A DNA stretch of 50,551 bases from Gnetum montanum. Its lineage: Eukaryota > Streptophyta > Gnetopsida > Gnetales > Gnetaceae. How positions within the stretch are numbered: the stretch's first letter is position 1; the number at the start of each line of letters is the position of its first letter. Made by a program: the position numbers and the translations under genes. Positions 20,205-32,132 of this stretch are shown here, piece by piece. The notes under the pieces are model-generated. The model had not been told where the DNA came from and ran no database searches. It saw only the letters and a list, made by a program, of their open reading frames with translations. The stretch is from NCBI GenBank assembly GCA_015680685.1, contig MNCI01004661.1, positions 669,632 through 720,182 of the forward strand. Direction: 5' to 3'.

Positions 20205-21690
20205 CATGATCGACTGGGGGTTGACCACAACCAGCACTGTAGTAGCCTTAGAAGCATCCCCAGACTAGCCCGAGCATCTAGTCCAAGCCTTAGACTTAGA
20301 GGCTTGCAATGTAACCAAGGACCCTCTAGTCAAAGGGGGAGGTGAAAACGTTAAGACTCAGCTCCCTCCTAGACACACACATGCAAAAATAACATAGCCA
20401 GGATTCTATAAGATAACATTGATGTCTTTGCATGGTTGTACAGTGACATGCTGGGTCTGGATCTATAGCTGATTCAATAGAACATCATCCTAGACCCACA
20501 CATGAAGGCAGTCAAGTAGAAGGCTCGCAAAGTTAAGCTAGAAATCGCACTAGCCGTGAGGGATGAAATCACCAAGCTATACCAAGCAAGTTTCATCTGC
20601 ATGGTTGACTATTCAGAGTGGGTGTCGAACGTCATTGTGGTTTTGAAGAAAACAAGAGGAATACGAATCTGTATAAATTTCTAGGACTTGAACAAGGCAA
20701 CGATCAAGGACAACTTCCCACTTCCAAGCATCGATAAGCTCATTGACACCATGGCTGGTCATGCTCTGCTATCCTTCATGGATGGTTTATTCAGATACAA
20801 CCAAATCCACATTAACCCAGAGCAGCAGTTGTCAACAACCTTCATGACCCCATGGGGGACCTTCTACTACACCAATATGCCCTTCGGGCTCAAGAATGCT
20901 AGAGCAACCTACCAGGGAGCCATGACTTACATTTTCAGTGACTACATCCTAGAAACATTAAACGACTACGTGGATGATATAGAAGTCAAGTCCAGGGAGG
21001 TAGCTGATCACCCACGCTATCTAGGGGTAGTCCTCAAATGCTGCCAAATGCATGAATTATGCCTCAATCCTAAGAAGTGTGTCTTTAGGGTGAAAACTGG
21101 ATGCATGTTAGGATTCGTAGTATTGGAGGCCAAAATACGGGTGGACCCTGACAAAGTCAAGGCCATTGTACACCTGGTGCCTCCCATAAACCTTAAGGAG
21201 TTACGTGGTTTGCAAGGTAGAGTGAAATTCATTCAAAGGTTCATAGCAAGGTTGACCGACAAGTTACATCCCATGCAACATCTTCTAAAGAACGTGGTTA
21301 ACTTTGAGTGGACAACCTAGTGTCAACAAGCCTTCGATGACCTAAAGAAGGAACTCTCACACCTCCTGACTGTGCATCCACCACAAAGGGATAAACCCTT
21401 CTTTATCTACCTCACCACCTCTGACACATCTGTCATGGCACTGCTATGTTAGAAGCGAGATGATGGTTCTAAGATACTAGTGTATTATCTGAGCCACACA
21501 CTAATAGCGCACAAGGAAAAATACAATGAACTAGAGAGCAATTGCCTTGCCTTAGTGTTCACACTAAAAAAGTGGAGGCATTACCTATTTCACGGTACAA
21601 CCAACATCATTTGCAAAAGAAATATACTTTGGGCTATCACTAATGACCTATACGAAAGTAGCAAGATAGCTCGATGGAACAGAGTTCGAT
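20205..21690 (+). pseudogene. Reverse transcriptase and RNase H of element D
   Basis: The pre-RT segment is readable from about 20205 with a frameshift near 20400 (NIDVFAWLYSDMLGLDL). The RT core is open in one frame: WVSNVIVVLKKTRGIRICIN at about 20620, then 20688-21320 with FMTPWGTFYYTNMPFGLKNA and the active site YVDD at 20967-20978, intact. RNase H follows in the same frame (ILVYYLSHTLIAHKEKYNEL; ARWN at about 21680), with one TAG at 21318 and one near 21450. A one-base frameshift near 21684 moves to the aRNH frame. Copies element RNA and removes it from hybrids in a live element. Confidence 0.82.
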
Positions 21691-21819
21691 TTACACTATG
21701 TAAGTCAATCGTCGACAAAGGGTCAAGCCATAGCAATCCAACTCATGGCCTTGCCAGTTGATGACTAGGCAACCATAGACCCCAAATTCCTAGACGAATA
21801 CATTAGCAATGTCAACATC

Positions 21820-22230
21820 GTCCCGTCACATTTTGAAGCCACTTTACACTTCGACGGTGCCTCAACCGCACGAGGAGGTAGTGCCCCTATCGTCATCACG
21901 TTCTCCTCTGGGGAAATGCATCCATCCGCTTATCGTTTTGTGTTCCCTTGCACCAACAACATGGTAGAATATGAGGGGCTACTCAGAGGTCTCTTAACTG
22001 CCCGAGCATCACCCATACAACACCTAGCAATCCGGGCAGATTCACAACTAGTCGTGAATCAAATCACCAAGGTCTATGCTTGTAAGGCTACGCACCTGTA
22101 ACCCTACTATGACCTAGCAAAAATCCTGGTTAAGCAATTTGCAACCATAGATGTGCAACATGTGCCATGAAATGAGAACACCATGGCAGATGCCTTAGCT
22201 ACCCTTACGTTAAACATTCCATCACATTCC
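21820..22230 (+). pseudogene. Archaeal-type RNase H of element D
   Basis: ATLHFDGASTARGGSAPIVI (first Asp) at about 21840, NNMVEYEGLLRGLLTA (Glu), IRADSQLVVNQI (Asp) and ENTMADALATL (Asp). All four catalytic acids are present. Two stops fall in the C-terminal half (TAA after CKATHL, TGA before NENT). Position after RT-RNase H and before integrase is the normal Tat order, in contrast to element C. Confidence 0.75.
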
Positions 22231-22390
22231 TTGGCAAACCTACCAACCTCGATTATAGAATGCGTAGAGCCTATCACTTAGGTGGAGCACGTGGCCTCTA
22301 TCAGTGCTGCAGATACCTAGGAGTGGTATGTCAACATTAAAACTTACATCTACCCAGAGAGATGCAATCCGTAGGCATGCCTAACAATAC

Positions 22391-22735
22391 GTGCTCATGG
22401 GAAATGATTCCCTATGCCAATGTTCCTATGATGGGATATTTCTACCATGCATGGGTGGGGAGCAAGTGCAAATGGTAGTGAATGAGGTGCATGAGGGGCT
22501 GTGTGGTGGACACATAGCACCCAGGGCTATGGCTGCAAAAATCAGATGCCTAGAGTACTACTGGTCCCACATGGAGCGTGACTGCCTATCAAAAGTCAAG
22601 ACATGTGACACGTGCCAGAGATACACAAATCTCATACATGTAGCACCTGCAAACCTGCACCTAACACAAATCACATGGCCCTTCCAACGATGGGGACTAG
22701 ACCTCATAGGGCCTATCACACCTAAATCCTCTTCT
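22391..22735 (+). pseudogene. Integrase of element D, cut in the catalytic core
   Basis: The zinc-binding domain is complete: VHEGLCGGHIAPR (His-His) and TCDTCQRYT (Cys-Cys). The core begins WGLDLIGPI (first catalytic Asp), and within ten residues the sequence turns into LTR. The second Asp, the Glu and the C-terminal domain are absent. The joint lies in TTTTCAGCT (22736-22744), which also occurs at the matching point of the 5' LTR (10107-10115), so the deletion probably used microhomology. Confidence 0.8.
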
Positions 22736-23226
22736 TTTTCAGCTGGCATTTTGTTCCATCCCCCTTCTACCACCTTGGTAGAATCCCTGCATTATCAGCA
22801 GCTAAGTCTGCATCCAAGCGCACAACCTATTTTTCTCTACATGTCCTGGTTACTCTTGGGATCTCTATACTCCGCCACATTGTGCAACTGACTATATCCA
22901 CCTTGATAGAAAAAATTTGTAGCTTTGGAGCGGTGCATTTCTCTAACTGCATTTTACTTTGTTTCCTGCTTATTGTTATGTTTTGCACTATTTTCTTCTT
23001 TATTTACTTTCAAGCATTACTTCACATTTTTGTTCCCATTTTCAGAACTATATGTTGCAAAAGGCTATATAGACATCGATTAAGTCCCTGTCTGATCGAC
23101 TAGACCGTTCAAGGTGCCCCATATCCGCTCACACCCAACATGGCCCTCCCGTGGATACGGGGTCGAAACTGTCGCGCCTGCCGACCCCTCGGTGTTTTCC
23201 AGCTGTCGATGTTTTCGGTTCCTACA
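22736..23226 (+). repeat. 3' LTR of element D, 5'-truncated
   Basis: Partner of 10107-10597, same length. Starts at the integrase junction and ends TTCCTACA at 23226. All of U3 upstream of this point, together with the 3' untranslated region and most of integrase, is missing. Confidence 0.85.
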
Positions 23227-26200
23227 CCTACTTGTAACAAATAAAATTTTGTAAAAACCATTTGAGAATAACTCTGCCAATCTACTTGTAATTTCCCTCT
23301 GAGAGAGAAAGTTGCACAAGAAAACTAGAAATAGAGCAAGATCCAATGGAAAAAGAAAGAAAAGAAAGTAGATTTATGTAAAAATCTCAAATATTTAAAC
23401 AAGGTAAATTGATATGAGGAAAAAATTTATAATAAAGTTATCACTAATTCAATATCTATGAATTGTTCAAAATTTCTTGGCTTAAACAAGCAATTTCTTA
23501 AAGAAAATCCTACTATACTACCAAAAATTGTTGTGTAAACTACCACGTATAAGTCTCTATTTTGGCTAGAATATAGTTGTTAACAATTACATACAATAGA
23601 TCTTTCAAAGATTTCACAATTTCTAATTGAGATACCAAGGGGATATACTTTAAAAATCAAAAAGCTATTTCAGTCCTATCAAAATACCAAAGATTTTTTG
23701 AACCCTCTAGACTATTGAATTACTCAACTGGTTTGTCTATAGTAGAGGCTATCTTACAGCAATCATAATAGCAGCCTTAAACATTGCATGATAATAAACT
23801 TCTCTATTAAATTGCTCTTGAGGCTTTCTAACATAAGCTCATCTATGGTAAATCTTAATAGGAGTCTACTATCACATAACAAAGAACTATAAAAGCAATC
23901 TAAAAATCCCAAATTTAAATGCCAAGCATGATACTATGTAAACCACAAGCTAAGTAGCTAAAAAAAATAGGGAAGAATGAACTCACAAGATTAAAACAAA
24001 GTGGATGAAATTATGTCTTTAGCAATCCATCTTACAAGAAATCTTTAAATTTCTTCTTTCTAAAATGCTTAAGCTTCCTCCCTTTTCTGATTCTACCTTT
24101 GAAGCCTTTTTATAGTGTTTAAAGGTAGTTACATACATCATAACAAGTTAAGGTGGGTTACAAATATCTAAAGCATTTACTCATAACTCCTTGGGAAGCT
24201 ATAACTTCTCTAACAAGTTATGAGAAAATTAAGCCAAAATTGGCATGTGTCTCCTTGGTGATGGAAAAAAAGTAATATAAACTACAAATATCTTGAAGTG
24301 TTGTTTAAACTAACATAGGAAGTTACATCTTTTCTAAAAGGAATAATAGCCAAATGTGCCATACTTGAATAAGTATCCCATAAATTTCTCTCCTCTGTTG
24401 TGTGTGTTTTCTTAAAAATGATACTTTCCCTTTCATTAAATTTAAATCATCTAAGCTCATACTATAACCTTATGTTATGTTATTTCTTTCCCTTAAGTAT
24501 TGAAAAATAAAATTGCTTCTTTCTTTTTCCTTTAAATTCATTCACAATTAATATAATAAAGGTTTAATGCTTTATCGTGTGGCTCTCATCTTTCGCCTTT
24601 GACATCATTAATTTTGTTGGAATTCTGAAGTAGTAGTTTCAAATGGAGCTTGATCGATGCAACAATTGTACCTATGGAAGATTTGCCTCATACTAGAGCT
24701 CAAATCTTGACACATCAATCATTGGGACCATGATTATTAGAGTAAAGTGTACACATGGTCTTCCAATGGCTATCATCCTCAACTCTACTAAAACCCTTAA
24801 CACATTGCAACACCTCCCAGCCCTAAGGTTTGGGACATTTCCGCACCCATGCTACCTGTGCATCTACCTAAGCCTGAGCCTAAGCAATTTCCGTGCTCAT
24901 CGTCTTGTCCTGCCAATATAGTTTTTCATTCTTTGTCTTCTACATCTACTTTTGCAAGATTTTAGGAAAAATGCCCCAAAAGTTTCTAAGGTGACAAAAG
25001 GTGTTTTCTTAGATAGATTAAAGCCTATGCAAGATCAGTGGCTTTGTCAGACAAACCAAAAAATAGAATGTTAAATTGAAACCATCTGCAGGTGCTGGTG
25101 ATCAAAGATGATGTGAAGGGCAAACAAGGAAATTGAAGAAAACACAATACATTCATCATGTGGGGCATTAGTTTACATGTTTTTATTTGTTTATATCTTT
25201 TGCTAAATGGGTTTATCACTGATAAACATTGCAGCGTTTCTACCATTTTTCATGGAATTGCCATCATGTTGTTTCATCTTTCACCTTCTTTCTTGCATCA
25301 TGAACAAATTTTATTATTTCTTGATGATCTTTTTATGTAATCTACCTTTGTCCAAAAACAATGTAGAGTAAATTGCTATTTTAATGGTGAATTGTCAATC
25401 ATGTGTGGTAATAAATATCTCAGCATGTTGTTAGGACCCTTCTCTCAGCTACAAGCACTAGGTTTTCATCCTGTTGCTACTTGATAATTTTTAAATTCCT
25501 TCACAATATTTCCAATATGTGATGTTTCATGGTTATACTTTTAATAGAATATATTTTTTGGTTGTCTTTCCTTTGCTTATTATTATTTTTATTATTATTA
25601 TATATATACTTTTTAAAATTTTTAAGCTAAATTAAGTATAAAATCAACCAACATTACTCCATAAAATGACAAGAAATGTATCAACATTTTCATGAAATCA
25701 TAATATCTATCCAATAGATCCTATGGGTCTTTAGATGTAATAAAGCTTCATTTCATTTTATTTCATATTAGATGTGGAGATATTTTCACTAACCATTAGT
25801 GAGATGATTTTCTTACATAGCCTTGTATCTAAAGGTATTGGGTTCCAAGCTTAATATTAATACCTCTCTTAGAGGCATATCCTAGGCAAACTTTCCTCAC
25901 CACTATCATACTCAACCCTAAATTACAATCATAATTTAAAATTGTAAGCTATTATAGTAGACCTTTTATGAACATGTCTTAGACAAACTTATAAACTTTG
26001 CATGTCACCCATTATTTGAAACCTAAAGTACAACTTAATCTCATAGCCTAATACATACAAAGTAACATGCTTACTAGTTTAACTATGCTCTCATTAATAA
26101 TAATTATAATAGAGGCTTTATTTTGTATGATCTCTAATTGTAGAATTACTAATGCAATAACTATTTGGAAGGACCTTAAATAAATTATTATATCTTATTG

Positions 26201-26280
26201 ATTTTTGATAGTATGTAGAATCTACTTTAGATTTTTTGAAATTCTTTTAAAAAATGAATTTTAACTAATCATGACTTCAT
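23227..26280. other. AT-rich intergenic stretch, no gene recognised
   Basis: No convincing coding sequence on either strand. A minus-strand CACTATAAAAAGG near 24120-24108, within sequence of LTR-like composition, could be an old LTR promoter, perhaps the displaced LTR of element C if D inserted into it; I could not confirm this. A (TTA)n/(TA)n microsatellite lies at about 25580-25610. Confidence 0.5.
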
Positions 26281-28600
26281 CATGAGTTGTGGTCTAGTCA
26301 TGGCAAAGACTAGAGGGGAAAAACTTGGATCCTAAGTTCAACTATCATATGTTCATTTCAACTATGTTCAACTATCATGGATAATCCTAGAGGAGATGGA
26401 ATAAGTCCTAAAACAAGAAGGGCCTCAAGTCCTAAGACCTCCAGTAAACCTAAAAGAGATGAACCAAGGGATCATAGGGGGAGATATATGATCCATAGTG
26501 ATTCTTGTAGTTTACCATCTTCTTGTTCATCTTCATCATCTGATTCTAACAAAGATGAATGTAGGTATGGAGATAGAGCTTCACTAAGGGGTCAAGATAG
26601 AGATAGAAATAGGGACCAATGACAAGATATAAGGTACCAAATGGAGCATAGAGAAGACTATTGTAATCAACCAAATAGAAATAGGGATTATGACCACTAC
26701 ATATCTAATGATGATGAAGCGTTATTATCTACTAGAAGCATTATATAGATCAAGGAGGAAATTAGAATACCTCATAAGCATCAAAGTGAAAGTTGTATCA
26801 AATGACTTGATGTGAATAACATTTCTAAATTTGAGGAAGGCTATAATTCTAATCCACAATATCATTTACAAGTCTTTCATGAAGCCTACACCTTGCAAAA
26901 TATCAAAAGTAAGTCGCAAAAGCTTAAGCTCTTTCCTAGGATGCTAATAAAAGAAGTTGAAATTTGGTATAGATCATTGGAACTAGATTCAATCCATCGG
27001 TAGTCCATAATACTTGAGCTCTTCAACAAAAAAATACCAAATCTATCCAAGAATTTCTAATCTAAGGAAACAAATCTAAGGGTGGAAGCAAGAAAATCAT
27101 AAATCCCTTGATTCAGCCTTAGAGAAATACTATTCTCTACTACATAGATGCGCAAGCCATGGATTTTCTCAAAAAGAGGAACTTCATCACATTAAAGATT
27201 AGATTTGTAAAAAAATAAGGAATAACCTTGGGATCTATTTCTAATGAATATTATCATAATTGAGAGTTCATCAAATACAAATATTGATTAAACATCTCGC
27301 AAAAAAAGGAGAGCTATGTAAAAGGAAGAGTATAGAGGAATATAACCAGGATCCAATCTTTTGCAAAAAGGATATGCATATTTATGATCAAGAAGAAGAG
27401 GTAGCTCTTGATGAGTTGATTGCATAAAAAACCTTATCAATACAAAATTCTATCATTGAGATTGAAGCAAGGGTAGATAAGATGTGGAAGTTGATGGATG
27501 AAAAAGTTACAACGAACTTGAAAATTATAGAGGAGAAGGTAAGTAAATAGGATCAAATGATTAAAACAAGAAGAGAAAAAAGAACAAGGAAGCATGCAAG
27601 GACACTTATTGGTAAAAAGGGAAAACAGTTGCAATAGAAAAGGTTATAGAGTCAAATTTAGAGGAGGAGGATGGATGTAACATTTGTCAATATGAACATC
27701 CAAAGGGCTATTACCTAGTTATGTTATATCTACAAGAGTTTGGGGCTTTCTCTTTAAATGAAAAATTTATGGAAAAGCAAAAGCCTAGGATATTACCATA
27801 TCCATAAGATATATAGATAGTCATACAACCAATAGTACTAGCTAGGTAGGACTCCTCTTCAACCTCAAGACTACTATCAACAATAATGGAAAAACTCAAA
27901 GTCATGAGGAATGCCAACATCAAACTAGCAATATCCCTACTACTAGTCAAACCCTTAAAGATACTATGTTCAATATCATTTTCTTTGAATGGTTCTACTA
28001 CCCATGCCTCAACAAACTACTACTATCCTCCTACATACCATCAACTTGCAACATCTCTTGTGGGATCACCATCCCATGTCTCATGTCATTTATCACATTC
28101 TCAATACTCTCATATTCTTCTCCATCATATGTCATCACCAATAATGTAGGAAGGATTGGCATCACAACTTCAATAGAAGAATTATGTTGACAGTGTAAAC
28201 ATATAAGTGAATGATAATGTTAGTATATTTGAGCATGATTCTTGAAAATATTCTTTCTTTAGGATAGTACCCACACATGTGAATAAAACTAATAGACCTA
28301 CTAGCTCACCAAGATGAACACAAGGCCAATCTGGTACAACCTACTTTCTTACAAAAATAGTGTCTCCTAATCCTATACAAAAGCCAATAACCATTATTAC
28401 ACTAACACAAAACATAAAAAATAAACCTATCATTATGGAGAGATATAAAATTCCATGTATTACTAAAAATAACAAAGGATGTAGTTGCAGGTTGAAAGTT
28501 CAAGATATTAACATGATTCCTATACCAACCCACAAAAAACTTGAAGATAAAGTGTGTGTGCAAAACTATCTACATAATAGCCACTAAATCAAAAGATAAC
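26281..28600 (+). mobile_element. Element F: gag relic of the A/E gypsy family
   Basis: Plus-strand gag-like sequence clearly related to element E (48111-50340): a low-complexity head, LDVNNISKFEEGYNSNPQYH against E's LDMNNIPRFEGGYN, and CNICQYEHPKGYYLV against CEICQYDHPKGCCLV. No LTR or primer site is found upstream. Downstream of the E-like part (after about 28100) it continues about 500 bp without recognised pol domains. Confidence 0.65.
26377..27950 (+). pseudogene. gag of element F
   Basis: Open pieces 26377-26622 (Ser/Lys/Arg-rich, SCSSSSSDSNKDE, then RDRNRDQ) and 26812-27003 (gag core, YHLQVFHEAYTLQNIKSKSQ, then WYRSLELDSIHR). Between about 27000 and 27640 many stops and frame changes destroy the frame. 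CNICQYEHPKGYYLV at about 27670 keeps a CX2C...H pattern like a modified zinc knuckle. More decayed than its relatives A and E. Confidence 0.6.
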
Positions 28601-30276
28601 CAATGGCTAAAAAAATAAGAATATCAAATCATTTAAAAGATGCATGAAAACATCAAATTCACTTATTTGTTCTTCTCCTAAGAAAATGAACCAAACAAAG
28701 AACTTAGAGAAGGACATCTTACACTTTGACTATACACTAGAAGAAGACGTTAAAAAAGGATATCCAAGAACTAAAATAGAAAACCAAAACTTTAAGTTAT
28801 CAATTACTTTAAAATTTCATTTTCTGAACTTGTTAAATGGACAATTATTTTATTTAAATTTCCTTATCAAGTTATTAGTTTGTTTCTTGAAGTTTACTTC
28901 CAAAAGATCCTAGATTCGTTTCCAGAATTCTCATACACCACTTTAGTAATCTGTTACTGTTATCGTTTAGCCACTAAGTAAGCTCTAATCTTTTAAAATT
29001 ATTAGCATTATTGAATTTAATAACCTTTTTTATTTGTTAAAACATCACATTACCCTTACCAGTTGAGATTGTTCCCGGGTCTCCATACCCATATGAGAGG
29101 CACCCTAGGCAATAGTCTCTTAAAATGAATTTTCTAAGGATTTCACTATGAAATCCATATTTGCACATCAACAGAAATGTTCATTTCATTGTAAATCAGG
29201 CTTGGCTACCCATGAATGCTATTGCAGAAAATCCTATTTTGTGGTGCTTAGCTTAGAGAAGAGAATTAGATCTAGATTGGAATTCCTCTTAAAAATGAAG
29301 TTGTTAGGGCTTGGATTCAAATTAGCATCTCACCATTTTGTGATTTATAATAATAGGTTCATGAAAATTCATCTGAATGGAAGTCTTTATGGGAAAAAGT
29401 GCTATAAATGTTAAAAAAGTAAATGAGTTGTTATAGGTATATAATAATAATTAGCTTTCTTCCTTATTGAAATCTATGATTTTATTTATGAATGCATTGA
29501 TTTTTTTGTATTCCCTACTTGGATAGGTGATGAGCTCAGAGAAAAAGCAAGGAGATTTAGATCACAACATATTTGGAAATTAGTTGTAAAGATTTTGAAC
29601 ATCCAAAGTATCAGTCAAAAGATAAAGAAGATCTTCAATTTTCATTCATTAAAGTCACATGGCAATCATGCTTCTCTTCCAAAGAAAAAAATAGGAAGGA
29701 GGAGAAGAACGTAATTGCTATAAAAGCTCATACACATGGATGAAAAGGGTATCAAGAGAAGATTAAGTAAAAATTATTTTAGCTTCTCTCTTTTGCTTTC
29801 CATATTTTGCTCCCTCTTCTCTTCAAACTTATATTTTTTCCTTTTTTTTTGTCTTTCCATATCAACAAGCAAGAATAATAGGACTTCTTCTTCCTTCCCT
29901 CCTCCCATCCATTCTTTGGTTCCATCCTCCTCATCTTTTCCATCCTATACCCCTTCTCCCTTTCAATATTAGTGTTGCTATTGCTATGTGCAACTCATTG
30001 CTTGATGTTATTCCTTGCAACTGATTGTTGTTGGATGCTTTTAGTTACTGTCAGTGTTACTAGTTGCTACTAGATTGTGTTGTTGTTTGCAAGCTATTAA
30101 AACTACCTACTCCTATTACTAACTACTATCACCATGGCTACTTATAACTATTAATGAATCTACTAAGTTCTTTCTTTCCCTTGTTCCAATTATTTTTTAA
30201 AAATTGATATTATGATATTTTTAGGTTATTTAATCTTCAATATTTCTATGTTCAAGTATAATATTTTTTGAATATA
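28601..30276. other. AT-rich stretch with one diverged repeat copy
   Basis: No recognised gene. Short open frames (28644-28913, 29148-29414, 29736-29972) show no domain I know. 29051-29173 is a diverged copy, same orientation, of the left arm of the inverted repeat at 30277 (shared ends ...GCACATCAACA and ...CCACATCAACA). Confidence 0.5.
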
Positions 30277-30679
30277 ATGTTATTTTAAATTATTAGTTAC
30301 TTTCCTCATCCATTGAGACTATTCCTAGGCTAGCCATGCCCATAAGCAATGTGCCTTAGGCAACAACCTTGTAAAATTATGCACTTTCTAGCATTGTATG
30401 TTAGATGCCTTATGATCTAAATTTCCACATCAACACCCACTCTTTGGTGTTGGTGCTATTTGAAATTTGGTTAAGGGAAACCATAATGGTGGTCCTCCTT
30501 CTAGAACTAGAGAGGAGGTGTTGATGTGGAAATTTGGATGGTAAGGCAACCTAATGCATAATGCTCGAAAGTGCACGATTTTGCAAGGTTGTTGATTAGG
30601 GAACCTTGCTTATGGGCATGACTAGCCCAGGAAAAGTCTTGGTGAAAGAGGAATGTGATCGATAATTTAAAAGAACATT
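30277..30679. repeat. Inverted repeat, arms of about 155-160 bp
   Basis: Left arm 30277-30437 and right arm 30527-30679 are reverse complements of roughly 75-80% similarity by eye, around an 89-base spacer. The closest match is at the inner ends (CCACATCAACACC against GGTGTTGATGTGG) and the middle (GCCCATAAGCAA against TTGCTTATGGGC). Inner ends starting TGTTGATGTGG could be the 5' ends of two LTRs facing away from each other; a fold-back element is the alternative. RNA from it would form a long hairpin. Confidence 0.7.
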
Positions 30680-30829
30680 TGAAAGTGAAATATTGTAAGT
30701 AAAATGATCCACATGCATTAAAATGATAGATAATGTCAAATGACATCAACATGAACATAAACATTGGGAGCCATTAAACATAAATATTAGGAAGCATCAA
30801 AGGGAAAAAAGAAAGAGGGGACTTAGCAT

Positions 30830-31460
30830 ATTATTTTTTGATCCATCTATTTCTATGGCTACCAGAAGGTTGATTCTTCACCTCTTCCTAAAGATACTCA
30901 TGGTGGGACTAGATACCTCGAGTTAGCTACTCAATTCAATCCTTGAGCTCCTAAAGGTTGACAATCACTACCTTCTTTCTAGTTGGGATGTCATCCCAAC
31001 CCTTTTTCTAGTTCTTGTCATGTTGAAAATCAAAGGTTAACCCTTTTAACCTTCTACATAATCTCACCTCAATGGCTTTCTATTCTAGCCAATTTGAGGA
31101 AGCAATAGCAGGTGGACTAAGGCATAGAGGGGTATAGGATGGAGAAGATGATTAGGATAGAATTAGAGAAGGGAAGGGTTGAGAAGATGAAGAAGCCTTA
31201 TTTTCCTTGCTTGTTGATGCAATCCTTTGTGCTTGAGAAGGCTTTTTATAAGGCTTTCTCCTTATTTTGTTACCTCTTTTCCTTTTTCAAGAGGAAGAGG
31301 AATTGACCACATGTCCACCCACTTGGTTATCATGCATGATCTACTTTTCTAAGTGTGGTGGAGCATATATCCTCTATATTTCCATTGTAATTTAAATCTC
31401 CTCCAAATTTTCATCGTAATTTAAATCTCCTTACTTCTCTCCATGCTTTCCACCTGTTCA
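30830..31460 (-). pseudogene. Unrecognised coding remnant, last exon of a spliced gene?
   Basis: One minus-strand frame of about 200 codons with around ten stops but no obvious indel: acidic start (GDLNYDENLEEI), Ser/Lys-rich middle (KPYKKPSQAQRIASTSKENK), then RLCRRLKGLTFDFQHDKN, GWDDIPTRKKVVIVNL and a basic end (NQPSGSHRNRWIKK). Just upstream is a good intron end, TTTTTACTTGAACAG, at about 31475-31460. Continuous sense across such length suggests real descent from a protein gene. No family recognised; a TE-borne extra frame is possible. Confidence 0.4.
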
Positions 31461-31559
31461 AGTAAAAATAAAGAAACTCAAAGTAGTTATGACTAAAATC
31501 ATAAGTATTAATCAAGATAAGAAGTTATTACTTATTATTTTTATTATTATTATTTTAAC

Positions 31560-32132
31560 TACAAAATTTTTTTATGATAACTAACATTTTCAAACATTGA
31601 AGGTACCAAAACCTACTATAGCTTTATCATAATCAACTCTTTCATTCTTTGAAAGCTTCTCAGCAATCAAAACAATCCTACAAATTCCTATCTATCGAAA
31701 GATACAATTTCTTTCTTTTTCATCCCTACAATGATACAAGGCAAACCTAGCATGATTATCACAATCGCAATTCTCTATTTCTCTAAAGACAAACTAAGGA
31801 AATTCATAAAACTCATCTTTGGTAAGAAATTCTTGGTCATCCTAAGAAGTTCCCCTCACCATGAGCTCAACCTCTTTACTTGAAATCAAGCTCTATTTCT
31901 TAGGAAAAACCATAAATATTTTCCTCCTTTTTCATCCCTACAATGATATAAGGTAAACCCAACATCATTATCACCATTGTAGTTCTCTGTTTCTATAAAG
32001 AGACACTTAGGAAATTCATAAAACTCATCTTTAGTAAGAAATTCTTGGTCATCCTAAGAAATTCCCGTCACCATGAGCTCAACCTCTTTACTTGAAATCG
32101 AGATCTATTTCTTAGGAAAAACCATAAACATT
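31560..32132 (-). pseudogene. Unrecognised coding remnant with a 212-bp direct duplication
   Basis: 31715-31920 and 31927-32132 are near-identical direct repeats (period 212). Read on the minus strand each encodes the same kind of peptide, for example DDQEFLTKDEFYEFP followed by a segment ending LYHCRDEK. After the second unit the frame continues through AEKLSKNERVDYDKAIVGFG to about 31570, where it could splice to the remnant at 31460. Stops are few (TAG, TAA). The function is unknown; the duplication looks like a repeated exon segment. Confidence 0.4.

Larger units (their letters stand above)
9291..23226 (+). mobile_element. Element D: Tat/Ogre-like Ty3/gypsy element with an antisense gene
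   Basis: Order on the plus strand: 5' LTR (verified part 10107-10597), primer site 10604, gag-protease (11111-14932), a 5.3 kb gap holding a gene on the opposite strand, RT-RNase H (20205-21690), archaeal-type RNase H (21820-22230), integrase N-terminus (22391-22735), then a 3' LTR that begins part-way through. RT, then RNase H, then aRNH, then integrase is the usual Tat order. Ogre elements, a Tat branch, have an intron between protease and RT (known biology), the same place as the gap here. The left end is unknown; 9291 is where LTR-like palindromic repeats begin. Confidence 0.8.

Noticed and set aside
24730-25340. Short frames in the spacer after element D
   Set aside because: No domain, no homologous second copy in the window, and composition of non-coding DNA.
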